Shown piece by piece: positions 47,510 through 56,055 of a stretch of 64,000 nucleotides of DNA. The stretch lies in the NCBI RefSeq assembly GCF_017589465.1, contig NZ_JAELYA010000004.1:434001-498000 (forward strand), given 5' to 3'. A program made the translations under genes and the position numbers. Positions within the stretch are counted from its first letter, which is position 1; each line of letters opens with the position of its first letter. The notes beneath the pieces were generated by a model. It ran no database searches. It worked only from the letters and a program-made list of their open reading frames with translations, and was not told the origin of the DNA. The DNA comes from Pseudomonas schmalbachii. GTDB lineage: Bacteria > Pseudomonadota > Gammaproteobacteria > Pseudomonadales > Pseudomonadaceae.

Positions 47510-48748
47510 CTATCCAAGCTGCGAGGGCCCTAACCTGGGACTAGTAGTGTCATATCGGTGACGACTCAGAACATCGGAGTACAGGCGCGCATACGAATGG
47601 CCGAGGACTTCATCGGTAAATCTGGAAAGGAAACGTTCTCTGGCTGCTCTTCCCATTTTCGCTCGAAGTTCCGAGTCGCCCAATAGTCTGTTCGCCGCTG
47701 CGGCCAGAGCCTCAGGGTTTTCGGGAGGCACCAAGAGGCCTGTTTCCCCGTCCTTGTTCACGTAGGACATTCCGGAGCCGATATCGCAACACACCAACGG
47801 TTTGGCATGCATGGAAGCTTCCAGTAGGACCATGCCAAAGGCTTCAGAGCGGAGGTGTGAAGGAAGTACGAAAATCTCGCAGTTGGCGAGCAGATCCTGT
47901 TTCTCGCTGTCCGATACCTGGCCCGCGAAGATGACATTATCTACACCAAGTTGTATTGCCTGCGAGCGAAGCCTCTCTTCCTCGGGGCCAGAGCCGGCGA
48001 TCACAATCTTGCACCGAATGCGATGCGCGGCCGCAATCAGCGTATGGAGTCCTTTGTAGTAGCGGAGAACGCCAAGGGCCAAGATGAATGGATTGGACTC
48101 GAGGTCCAGCCGTTTCAATACATCGGTGCTTCTCGTCAGAGTTTCCGTGGCGGGCACTCGGTCGGTCATTCCGAGTGGAATCACTTCAAGGCGTTCTGCT
48201 GGAAGGTAGCGTTGAAGGGGCTCGCTGCTCTCGGCATAGGTAGGAGAGGTGGCTATCACAGCGTCCATGGAGCGCAGCGTTGCTTTCATCAATGGCGCAT
48301 AGAGCGCACCCAGCAATCGTTGCCGCACGATGTCCGAATGATAGGTCAGCACCTTGGGCTTCTGGGCTACGGGAAGCAGATTCAGCAGGTCGGCGAACGG
48401 CCAGGGGAAGTGGAAGTGGAGAATGTCTGCCCACGCCGCTGCCTCCGCAAATGCGCGCAGCGTCTGGAGTCCTCCAAGGTCGCACGATGCGGGTGCGCAC
48501 CAGGAGCGGGCACGTGTGACCGCAACGCCATCGACCGTCACAACCGCAGGGGTGGGGGATGGAGATAGCGTAAAAACCCGCGACTCGACTTCAAGTGCTC
48601 GAGTGGACTTGCAGATTTGCCGAATGGCCTCCTGGAGCCCTCCCGGTGGGTCGGGATAATAGGTGCGGTAAATATGAAGAACCTTGATTTTGGTACTCCT
48701 GGAAGATTGCCTGAGATCAGGGCAGGCGGACAGCCGGAACGCCGACAT
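47510..48748 (-). CDS. Group 1 (GT4) glycosyltransferase, WbpZ-like
   Basis: Up to 412 residues with the GT-B fold. The N-terminal KVLHIYRTYYPDPPGGLQE matches the WbpZ/MtfB type of mannosyl- or rhamnosyltransferase in ABC-dependent O-antigen loci. The C-terminal GSGPEEERL, SEAFGMVLLEA and GLLVPPENPEALA are the GT4 donor-site motifs. It probably adds a perosamine or mannose residue. Start choice is odd: the ATG at 48748 overlaps the upstream gene by 32 bases and lacks a good ribosome site, while a strong AGGAG stands seven bases before an ATC codon (48688-48686) that begins the conserved region. Either could be used. Confidence 0.85.
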   Translation of the reverse strand: MSAFRLSACPDLRQSSRSTKIKVLHIYRTYYPDPPGGLQEAIRQICKSTRALEVESRVFTLSPSPTPAVVTVDGVAVTRARSWCAPASCDLGGLQTLRAFAEAAAWADILHFHFPWPFADLLNLLPVAQKPKVLTYHSDIVRQRLLGALYAPLMKATLRSMDAVIATSPTYAESSEPLQRYLPAERLEVIPLGMTDRVPATETLTRSTDVLKRLDLESNPFILALGVLRYYKGLHTLIAAAHRIRCKIVIAGSGPEEERLRSQAIQLGVDNVIFAGQVSDSEKQDLLANCEIFVLPSHLRSEAFGMVLLEASMHAKPLVCCDIGSGMSYVNKDGETGLLVPPENPEALAAAANRLLGDSELRAKMGRAARERFLSRFTDEVLGHSYARLYSDVLSRHRYDTTSPRLGPSQLG

Positions 48749-49337
48749 AGGTACCCGGCAGGCTAATTGAGCGGTGAACGACGCCTCCTGCGCCGATGGT
48801 TACTTCGTCGCCGACACTGATACCATCGATGAGGATTGCGCCTGCGCCGAGCATACAGAGTCTGCCGAGTGAGCTTCGCCCTGCCATCGTGGAGTTGACC
48901 GAGATATGCGAATAGTCACCGACGGTGCACTCATGCTCCACGACAGCAGCAGTGTTCACGATACAGCCTACACCGATGCGAGTCGCGGGCCCGACGTGGG
49001 CGTGGTGCCCGACGAACGATCCTTCACATACCGTGCAATCAGGCCCTGTCGTCGCCGCAGGGGAAATCAGGGTGGCGAGGGCCAGTCCCAGACTCCAAAT
49101 TTCTTCGCACTGAGATTGCCTTTTGCGCCCGTCGCCGGAGGCAGGGAATCCCGCCCAATCCGCAGGCAGGTTATCTGCAATGGATTTCACGACCGGAAAA
49201 CCGGCGAACGACTCCCCTTTGCGGGCGTTCTGGTCGACGAAAATGAGTTGTCGATAGCCACATGCCAGGGCGACATCCGCGACACTTCGGGCATGTCCAC
49301 CGAAGCCGAGGATCAGTAGTTTGTCCGGTTGCTTCAC
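48717..49337 (-). CDS. NeuD/PglD-family sugar N- or O-acyltransferase
   Basis: A 206-residue left-handed beta-helix acyltransferase. The N-terminal Rossmann-like part (KLLILGFGGHARSVADVA) binds the nucleotide sugar; hexapeptide repeats follow (IGVGCIVNTAAVVEHECTVGDYSHI and on), with the catalytic His in VEHE. In perosamine loci an enzyme of this type (PerB) N-acetylates GDP-perosamine, the most likely role here. It starts at GTG 49337, overlapping the preceding stop as GTGA, so it is translationally coupled. Confidence 0.83.
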   Translation of the reverse strand: MKQPDKLLILGFGGHARSVADVALACGYRQLIFVDQNARKGESFAGFPVVKSIADNLPADWAGFPASGDGRKRQSQCEEIWSLGLALATLISPAATTGPDCTVCEGSFVGHHAHVGPATRIGVGCIVNTAAVVEHECTVGDYSHISVNSTMAGRSSLGRLCMLGAGAILIDGISVGDEVTIGAGGVVHRSISLPGTYVGVPAVRLP

Positions 49338-50983
49338 AGACTCACCACTTGGTTCCGTTCCTGGGACATATTTTCGAGAATCTGTAGGTGTTCATCGACA
49401 ACGTCGGTCCAGCTTCGTTTGGACAATTGCATGTAGGTACGCTGCTGGATGGCCAGTAGCTCATCACGATGTTCGATCGCCCATTCAATCCGGCCAGCCA
49501 GGTCCTTCCAGTCGTATGGGTCGAAGAATGTGACTTCCTGAAGCTCGGGTTCTGTAAGTACTTCCTCGGTAACCGGAATTCGCGCCATTACTACTGGCGT
49601 GTTCACGGATAGCGCCTCTGTAAACGTGAAGGGACAGCCGCCTTCACTCAGGCTTGGGTTGACCGCCAGGTCGGACAAGGCATAACAGGCGGCTAGTTCG
49701 GAGGTTTTGAGGCCATGGAGAAATAGCACTTCTTTTTCCAGACGGTGTTCCAGAACGAATGTACTTACCTCGGGGCTAGCGGCGGCGTGTCCGGTCAGGA
49801 TCAATTTGTGTCCAATCAACTTCCTGTGCAAAAGATATTCGTAGGCGCGCAGCAAGGTGAGCACGTTCTTGTTTGGCCGAATCTGGCTGGCGTAGAAGAA
49901 AAACTTGAAATCGCTGTTCAGGAAGCCGGCACCATAAGGTGTTTTCAGGGTGCGACGGAGCGCGGTCTCCAGAAGCCGTCTGCAGTAGGTTCGTGAAGTG
50001 CTCACGTTGTCGTTGAATCCCGTGACGGACACCCATCGAGTCAGGTCGTTTGGAGCATGGTTGACTACTGACACCCGAGACGGTGCCACTGCATATCGGT
50101 CGACGAGGGTCTCCCATTTGACCGACTCGCTATATGTGACGAATCGGTCGCCGCCCTCGATTGTCTTACCCACATCCTGGAATACTTTCAGCATGCGGTC
50201 CGGGCCAATAGTGGAGAATCCAACCGCGAAATCGGACATTACCACGTCAGGTACGCATACTAGCCGGGGAGCCTTGATTTTGTTGAATTCGGGCCAGAAA
50301 GCTGTTGGGCAATACCACGCGCGAACATGGGACTGCGTATTGATCATTTCCTGCATGCGTCGCGCTTCGACATTCTCCATTTCTCGGTACATGCGGACTG
50401 CCAGGCCATCATCCTTTGGTTGATGCGACAGTTTTTGGATGCGACGGCGCATGCGCTTCAAGGGCTGGGTAAGACGCTCTACAAGGCGCCGGCTGGATAC
50501 CTTGGTGGCATAAATGGCTGCTGCCGCAAACAATAGAGGGCTAAACAGGATGCCCAATAGCCCGAGCAAGCCCAGTGGTATCAGTTTGAGAGCCAGAACA
50601 GGGAAAGACTGAGCCCCTGCGATCTGGTGCAGGGTCTTTTCCAGGAATGTCGCTTTCCACTCCTTGGCGCGCTCGGCTAGCCGCCGCAGGCGGGATTTGC
50701 GCAGTGAGCGCTTGCGGAAGCGATCCCAGACTTCGTAACAATGCAGGATCGGCGGAATTCCCTTGGGAGAGATGAGCTCGAAGGTGTCGGGGGGAACCTG
50801 TTCCTCCTCAAAAAGGGCCTGGAGGCTTTTCCGAGACCAGCTAGGACAGACCAGGACGAAACGGACTTCCGGTTGTCGGGCGGCCCCCTTCAGGAACGAT
50901 GCGAGATAGCGGCCCAGCCCTTCGCCGCGCAGGTCCACTGTGGGGGCATAGGCTAGGTAGATGCCATAGTACTTCAGAGACAT
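49334..50983 (-). CDS. GT4-type glycosyltransferase with an internal hydrophobic insert
   Basis: A 549-residue glycosyltransferase. The C-terminal half has the GT4 donor motifs (FFYASQIRPNKNVLTLL, GHAAASPEVS, NPSLSEGGCPFTFTEA with the E-x7-E acidic pair). The N-terminal half begins YYGIYLAYAPTVDLRGEGLGRYL. Unusually, a long hydrophobic and basic insert lies at about 125-165 (VLALKLIPLGLLGLLGILF), likely a membrane-binding or re-entrant helix pair. The ATG at 50983 has GGAGG upstream and overlaps the previous gene by 10 bases. It probably extends the polymer; linkage unknown. Confidence 0.8.
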   Translation of the reverse strand: MSLKYYGIYLAYAPTVDLRGEGLGRYLASFLKGAARQPEVRFVLVCPSWSRKSLQALFEEEQVPPDTFELISPKGIPPILHCYEVWDRFRKRSLRKSRLRRLAERAKEWKATFLEKTLHQIAGAQSFPVLALKLIPLGLLGLLGILFSPLLFAAAAIYATKVSSRRLVERLTQPLKRMRRRIQKLSHQPKDDGLAVRMYREMENVEARRMQEMINTQSHVRAWYCPTAFWPEFNKIKAPRLVCVPDVVMSDFAVGFSTIGPDRMLKVFQDVGKTIEGGDRFVTYSESVKWETLVDRYAVAPSRVSVVNHAPNDLTRWVSVTGFNDNVSTSRTYCRRLLETALRRTLKTPYGAGFLNSDFKFFFYASQIRPNKNVLTLLRAYEYLLHRKLIGHKLILTGHAAASPEVSTFVLEHRLEKEVLFLHGLKTSELAACYALSDLAVNPSLSEGGCPFTFTEALSVNTPVVMARIPVTEEVLTEPELQEVTFFDPYDWKDLAGRIEWAIEHRDELLAIQQRTYMQLSKRSWTDVVDEHLQILENMSQERNQVVSL

Positions 50984-53268
50984 TTGCGGACTGCCTCCCA
51001 ATAGGCACCAGATAATTGATCGATACTGTTGGTCGACAGTTGTTTGGCAGTCGGAAGCAGCGTCTTGCGGGTCAGGTAGGTCGATTCCATATCTTTGAGA
51101 GCATGTGCCATGCCTATGGGATCGTTGGCATCCATCCAGGCCAGGCTTAGGGAGAACTGGGACTCGATTTCCTCCATGGCTGGATAGCGACTGCTCAGGG
51201 ACGGGACACCCAGCGACGCCGCCTCGATTACGCTGAAGGTGCCATTATCGACGCGTCCGGCATGCCAGAGAAATGCCGCGTTCGACAACATTCGCTGGTA
51301 TTCGCGATCGGGGAGATCGTCCTGCCAGGAGAGCTGGTTCATTAATGCCTCGCAGTTTTCGAGACGGGCCATGAGCTCCTGTAAGTGCTTGGGCGGATCG
51401 GATAGCAGCTTCTTGCTATTCACGCCGGTAATCACGCACTCCAATGATCCGGAAAGTTCCGTGTAGTAGTATTCCAGTGCCTTGAAGGCGTTTTCGTGAT
51501 TCTTGTGTGGCGCCGCATTGGTCGTCCATACGAAATAGCCGCGGCGCTCAAGGTTCTGCGCTAATGTCTGCCGTTTGAATGTCGGAGCCAGCATGGGCAG
51601 CTTAATCACTTTTTCAGGCGGAACGCCGGCATACTGGATTGCATCCTGACGGGTGAACTCTGTGGTTACCCATACCTGCTCCGCGTTCCGGGCGGCATCG
51701 AGGAACAACTGGTCCGAATGTCCAGAGAGGATATCCGCATAGCGTTGCAGATAGTCGTAGACCATGTGCACGACCGGACGCGCAGGAAGCAGATGCCCAT
51801 TTAGCCTGTCGGATACCATGACCCAGAGATCGCAGTCCTGAAGATGCTTGATTCCGTCATCCATTACCAAGTAGCTGTTTGCTGTAGGTTCCCAGTTAGA
51901 GTGTCCGGAATAGCGCATGGCGCGCCTTGCCTCGCTCGCCTGGAGGGTTTTCCAGCTGAAGGTGCGGCGCTTAATGGATACGGGAAGGTCGGCGAAATCC
52001 GAGTCCGAGTACCCTTTTTCAAGATGTACCAGAACCACCTCGCAAGGCTCGCCATGCTGCTGGCTTCCATGCTCGATGGCTTGGGCAAGCAATTGTGCGC
52101 CGCGCAACGATCCGCCTCGATAGGCTATTGGGACGACGACGGCAATTCGCGTACGTTTCGGTCTTCGTTTGCGCTGCTGATGTTCTTCATGCAAGCGCGC
52201 CATGTCCTGCCTGATACGATCAAATGCACTGCGCCATACAGGTTCATGCCGCTCGAAGCGCATTGCTTCGAGAAGAACTGTCTGCGACCTCCGAATGGAA
52301 TCAATGAGAGCTGAATCTCCAGCCAATATTCGCGTAACTTTATTCTTTGCTTCCTTGATGCTGGTGCAGCGGCCAGGGAGGTCAACTCCTCCCAGCCGGT
52401 CAAGAAGTCCTCCCGCCATGAACACCAGCGGCATACCTACTTTCACGGCTTCGAATGGGTGATAGTGGATATGGAACGGCTCTTGGGAGTGATAGAACAT
52501 CACGCGTGATTGCGTCATGTTGCTTTGGTGCTCTTCAGCGGTTACAAAGCCAAGTACGTTCTTGTCATCTACATCGAGCGGCTGCGCTCCCGCGATCTTG
52601 TATTGAAGTCCGGAAAAGTCTGATGTAAAGGCTTCATAGATTTTTCGGTAGTATGGATTACAGGCAATGTCAGGGCATACGAAAAGTATTGTTGGATCAT
52701 TTCCTTCCCAGCTATTGGTTGGCTGGGCATCCATCATGCCAAGTGGAAGATACAGCGATCTGGATTGAAGGAAGTGATCCTCAACGCTTGCGAGGTGCTC
52801 ATAGGCTTGAGCGAAATAGAATCTGGACCCCAGTGATTGGATCCACTTGTTTCCAATATCCCTGCTCAGGCTTTGCAGGATGCTCGTGTAGTTTATGTCC
52901 CGGGGTTGCCCATAAGCCCGCCAAAGAAGCGAGCCACGGAAATACCGGGAAGCTGTTTTAATCGTTTCGACATTGTGAATGATGAAGAAACATACATCGA
53001 AATACTTGTTCGCGATCTCCCAGTCCTGGGGCGTTGGCGACTCGTACCAGTTTATGCTGTTCAGTCTTGCCAGGTCGTCTTGCGGAATACTCAGATTCGC
53101 GTCTTCAGAGTAATCGACAGAGGCTGAGCGAAAACTTGGGTCAGACGGAAAGACTTTAGGTGTGTATATTTCATTCACACCTATTGCCTTCAGCATAGCG
53201 ACTTCAAACTTTCTCGCGGAAGTATGGTTTAGAAGCCACATTACTCGAAAAGCGGAATCTGCTCTCAT
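50974..53268 (-). CDS. Large two-module glycosyltransferase
   Basis: A 764-residue protein that looks like two GT-B-type modules in tandem. The first (about 1-365) has DPTILFVCPDIACNPYYRKIYEAF and a HYHPFEAVKVGMPLVFMAGG donor-site-like segment. The second (about 378-764) opens with RIAVVVPIAYRGGSLRGAQLLAQ and carries YFVWTTNAAPHKN and HAGRVDNGTFSVIEAASLG. A basic linker (QQRKRRPKRTR) joins them. Two-domain polymerising transferases are common in ABC-dependent O-antigen loci (WbdA type), so it may be the main polymerase. The ATG at 53268 overlaps the wzt stop as ATGA. Confidence 0.78.
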   Translation of the reverse strand: MRADSAFRVMWLLNHTSARKFEVAMLKAIGVNEIYTPKVFPSDPSFRSASVDYSEDANLSIPQDDLARLNSINWYESPTPQDWEIANKYFDVCFFIIHNVETIKTASRYFRGSLLWRAYGQPRDINYTSILQSLSRDIGNKWIQSLGSRFYFAQAYEHLASVEDHFLQSRSLYLPLGMMDAQPTNSWEGNDPTILFVCPDIACNPYYRKIYEAFTSDFSGLQYKIAGAQPLDVDDKNVLGFVTAEEHQSNMTQSRVMFYHSQEPFHIHYHPFEAVKVGMPLVFMAGGLLDRLGGVDLPGRCTSIKEAKNKVTRILAGDSALIDSIRRSQTVLLEAMRFERHEPVWRSAFDRIRQDMARLHEEHQQRKRRPKRTRIAVVVPIAYRGGSLRGAQLLAQAIEHGSQQHGEPCEVVLVHLEKGYSDSDFADLPVSIKRRTFSWKTLQASEARRAMRYSGHSNWEPTANSYLVMDDGIKHLQDCDLWVMVSDRLNGHLLPARPVVHMVYDYLQRYADILSGHSDQLFLDAARNAEQVWVTTEFTRQDAIQYAGVPPEKVIKLPMLAPTFKRQTLAQNLERRGYFVWTTNAAPHKNHENAFKALEYYYTELSGSLECVITGVNSKKLLSDPPKHLQELMARLENCEALMNQLSWQDDLPDREYQRMLSNAAFLWHAGRVDNGTFSVIEAASLGVPSLSSRYPAMEEIESQFSLSLAWMDANDPIGMAHALKDMESTYLTRKTLLPTAKQLSTNSIDQLSGAYWEAVRKCL

Positions 53269-54017
53269 GAGAGATTATTGACCTTCTTGTATTCCTGAAT
53301 GCACTTGTCGACCTGGCCATCGAAAACCAGCTGGCCATGGTGGAATACCAGGCCGCGATCGCAGATGGATTCGAGCGTTTGGAAATCGTGGGATGCCAGC
53401 ACCAGAATTTCGGATTGCTCGATCAGGCTGAGTATCCGTTGCTTGGCCTTGGTCATGAAGTTGGCATCGCCTGCCCCAATTACCTCGTCCAGTAGCAGGA
53501 TGTCGCCACCCACGATGGTAGAAATCGCAAACGCGAGGCGCACCTGCATGCCCGCCGAGTAGGTCTTGATCGGATAATCGATGAACTCGCCGATATCTGC
53601 GAAAGCGACGATCTCTTCTTCGATCTCGCGCATGAAATTGGGAGACAGGCCGAGCAACAGTCCACGGTACAGGATGTTTTCCCTACCGGACGCGTCTGGC
53701 TCGAAACCCAGGCTGAGGTCGAACAACGATCGTACGGTACCCACAACGCTGCGTGCGCCCGAAGTGATCGGATAAAGTCCTGCCAGCATCTTGAGGAAGG
53801 TACTTTTCCCCGCTCCATTGTGGCCGAGCAGGCCGACCCGTTCCCCGGGGCGAATGTCGAGGCTGATATCTTTCAGGGCATGGACGTCGTGCACTTCGTG
53901 CTTGGCTTTCCGAGAACTCAGCAGTCGGCCTGCCAAGGACTTCAGTGACCGCTCTTTGAAGGCGACCGACGAATAGAAAAGGTTCACCTTTTCCAGGCGG
54001 ATGTGGTTGTTTTTCAT
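53265..54017 (-). CDS. wzt: O-polysaccharide ABC exporter ATP-binding protein Wzt (short form)
   Basis: A 250-residue ATPase of the polysaccharide-export group. Walker A is GHNGAGKST, the signature is KTYSAGMQVRLAFA, Walker B is DILLLDEVIGAGD and the switch His is in VLASHDF. It ends soon after the ATPase domain and lacks the C-terminal carbohydrate-binding domain (about 150 further residues) of P. aeruginosa common-antigen Wzt and E. coli O9a Wzt. It therefore belongs to the short type in which chain growth and export are coupled without a terminal cap. Its ATG overlaps the wzm stop as ATGA. Confidence 0.93.
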   Translation of the reverse strand: MKNNHIRLEKVNLFYSSVAFKERSLKSLAGRLLSSRKAKHEVHDVHALKDISLDIRPGERVGLLGHNGAGKSTFLKMLAGLYPITSGARSVVGTVRSLFDLSLGFEPDASGRENILYRGLLLGLSPNFMREIEEEIVAFADIGEFIDYPIKTYSAGMQVRLAFAISTIVGGDILLLDEVIGAGDANFMTKAKQRILSLIEQSEILVLASHDFQTLESICDRGLVFHHGQLVFDGQVDKCIQEYKKVNNLS

Positions 54018-54796
54018 AGATAGAAGATAACTTTTCTTTCGGCCCTTCTGCCTAGAAGGACAGCCAGCAATATGAGCAGCGCGATGGTGCCGCCGCAGTA
54101 GGCATAGTTTTCCAGTGAAGGCCAGTGTCCCTGCAGCAGAGGGGCCCGGACGATCTCCAGCATGTGGTAGATGGGGTTGTAATCGACCAGCGCGTGCAGG
54201 TCCCCGCCGCGAAATAGCTTCGCTTCAAAGTAGATCGGGGAAACGAACCACATCGCCTGGAGGAGGAGTCCCAGTGCGTGCGGAAGATCGCGGAATCGAG
54301 TCGCGACATAGGCCAGGAAGGTGGCGAGCGGCCATGCGATCAACGCGAGGATTGGATAGATGGACAATGCCGCCAGCCATGACCAGCCGAAGTTCTGAGG
54401 CATCACGACCAGCACCCAGGCCACAAGAGTGACGCTGGCCAGACAAAGGACGATCAGGTTTGTCAGTACTGTGCGCAGGGTATAGATGGCCAGGGGGTGG
54501 TTGCACTGCTTGATATAGGCATCCGCCTGGACGAACGATAGCGATCCAGCGGTCGCCGATGCGGTGACGAACTCCCAGATGATCATTCCGGAAAGTATAT
54601 AGGGAGCGTAATCCCTGATCTCGATCTTGAACACCTTGCCAAAAACGACCGCCAGCAGGAGCGTCATGCCGAGCGGCTGGATGATCGTCCAGAGTATTCC
54701 GAAGAACGATCTTCTCCAACGCGAGCGCAGATCAGAGAGTGACAGGTGCACCCAGAAGTAACGAGTGTTCCAGATGTTCCGAAGATAAGTAGACAA
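54014..54796 (-). CDS. wzm: O-polysaccharide ABC exporter permease Wzm
   Basis: A 260-residue ABC-2-type permease with about six membrane helices and the N-terminal LSLSDLRSRWRRSFFGILW amphipathic segment typical of Wzm/KpsM. It moves undecaprenyl-linked polysaccharide across the inner membrane with Wzt. No ATG is available near the N terminus; a TTG at 54796 is the best start, with a weak ribosome site. About 160 bases separate it from per. Confidence 0.92.
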   Translation of the reverse strand: MSTYLRNIWNTRYFWVHLSLSDLRSRWRRSFFGILWTIIQPLGMTLLLAVVFGKVFKIEIRDYAPYILSGMIIWEFVTASATAGSLSFVQADAYIKQCNHPLAIYTLRTVLTNLIVLCLASVTLVAWVLVVMPQNFGWSWLAALSIYPILALIAWPLATFLAYVATRFRDLPHALGLLLQAMWFVSPIYFEAKLFRGGDLHALVDYNPIYHMLEIVRAPLLQGHWPSLENYAYCGGTIALLILLAVLLGRRAERKVIFYL

Positions 54797-54955
54797 AAGA
54801 AGATCCGGGTTGTTTGTTGTCGGGGGGAGATGGTCAGGTTGCCGACGTCCTTTGACTGTGGCCTACCTTGTCAACGTCCGAAAACGAGCCGAGCGAGGAG
54901 AGCAGCGCGCGGACCTAAAGTCGGTCACTGCACCCTTCGCCCGGCCGTCCGAGGA

Positions 54956-56038
54956 TTATGCGAAGAACCGCTTGATCTCTCCGCAAATTTCCGAGACTTG
55001 GCCTTCGGTCAAGTCAGGGAAGCTTGGCAGATTGATGCCGCGCGATGCCAGCGAGTCTGCCGTCGGGAATGACCCTTCGGCAGCGCAATGGGGCAACGTA
55101 TGGGACGGGTAGAACACTGGTCGTGTTTCAATCCCGGCAGCCTTCAGGTGGTCCCTCAGAGGCTGACGAGCCGCAGGGTCGTCCACTGCGATCGAGCACA
55201 TCCAGAACGAATGGGTCGTACTTGGCTGCTCGTCGTGCGTCTTGAGAGGGAGACCCGCCAAGCCATCCTTGTACCACTGCGCAATCTGGCGCTTCTTCGC
55301 AATGATGGTGTCCGCCCGTTCGATCTGGGCAAGACCGATCGCTGCACAGATATTGGTCATCCGATAATTGAAGGCCAGCACGTCGTGCCAGTATTCCCGT
55401 GTGCTGGAAACACCCTGGTTCTTCAGGTGGCAGGCGCGACGGAATACCGCTTCGTCTTTCGCGATGACCATCCCGCCTTCGCCGGTAGTGATGGTCTTGT
55501 TGCCGAAGAAGCTGAACGTAGCGACGTCGCCGAACGTTCCAACGTGCTGCCCCTTGTACAGGGTGCCGAAAGCTTCCGCGCAATCCTCGATGAGCAGTAG
55601 ATCATGTTCCCGGCAGATGGCGGTGATCTCGTCCATATCGCAAGGCAGCCCGTACAGGTGAACGGCCATGACCGCGCGTGTCCGGGGCGTGATCTTGCGT
55701 CGGATATCGGCCGGATCCACTTGCCAGGTGTCTTCCAGCGAGTCGACGAACACCGGCATGGCGCCAGTCTGCATGATGGTGTTGACCGAGGCGACGTAGG
55801 TGAGCGTCGGAACGATCACCTCATCGCCGGTCCTTATGCCGAGCGCTTCGAGGGCGAGGTGGATGGCTACTGTGCCGTTGTTCACGGTCGTCGCGTGCTT
55901 CGCGCCAATGAACTCGCCGAATGCGTTCTCGAAGCGACTGATGAACTCGCCTTTAGAGGAGATCCACGTCGTGTCCAGGCATTGATTGACGTACTCTTTC
56001 TCTTTACCGCCGAGCGACGGTTGATAAACAGGAATCAT
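54956..56038 (-). CDS. per: GDP-perosamine synthase (PLP aminotransferase)
   Basis: A 360-residue DegT/DnrJ/EryC1-family aminotransferase. IPVYQPSLGGKEKEYV at the N terminus, TWISSKGEFI, VPTLTYVASVN, FSFFGNKTITTGEGG with the PLP lysine K181, and FNYRMTNICAAIGLAQ match the PerA/RfbE enzymes of E. coli O157 and Vibrio cholerae O1 very closely. It transfers an amino group from glutamate to C4 of GDP-4-keto-6-deoxy-D-mannose, giving GDP-D-perosamine. gmd, which makes the substrate, is directly upstream. The start is either 56038 (family N terminus) or 56059, where ATG overlaps the gmd stop as ATGA. Confidence 0.92.
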   Translation of the reverse strand: MIPVYQPSLGGKEKEYVNQCLDTTWISSKGEFISRFENAFGEFIGAKHATTVNNGTVAIHLALEALGIRTGDEVIVPTLTYVASVNTIMQTGAMPVFVDSLEDTWQVDPADIRRKITPRTRAVMAVHLYGLPCDMDEITAICREHDLLLIEDCAEAFGTLYKGQHVGTFGDVATFSFFGNKTITTGEGGMVIAKDEAVFRRACHLKNQGVSSTREYWHDVLAFNYRMTNICAAIGLAQIERADTIIAKKRQIAQWYKDGLAGLPLKTHDEQPSTTHSFWMCSIAVDDPAARQPLRDHLKAAGIETRPVFYPSHTLPHCAAEGSFPTADSLASRGINLPSFPDLTEGQVSEICGEIKRFFA

Positions 56039-56055
56039 CTTCGCGGTCCGACCAA

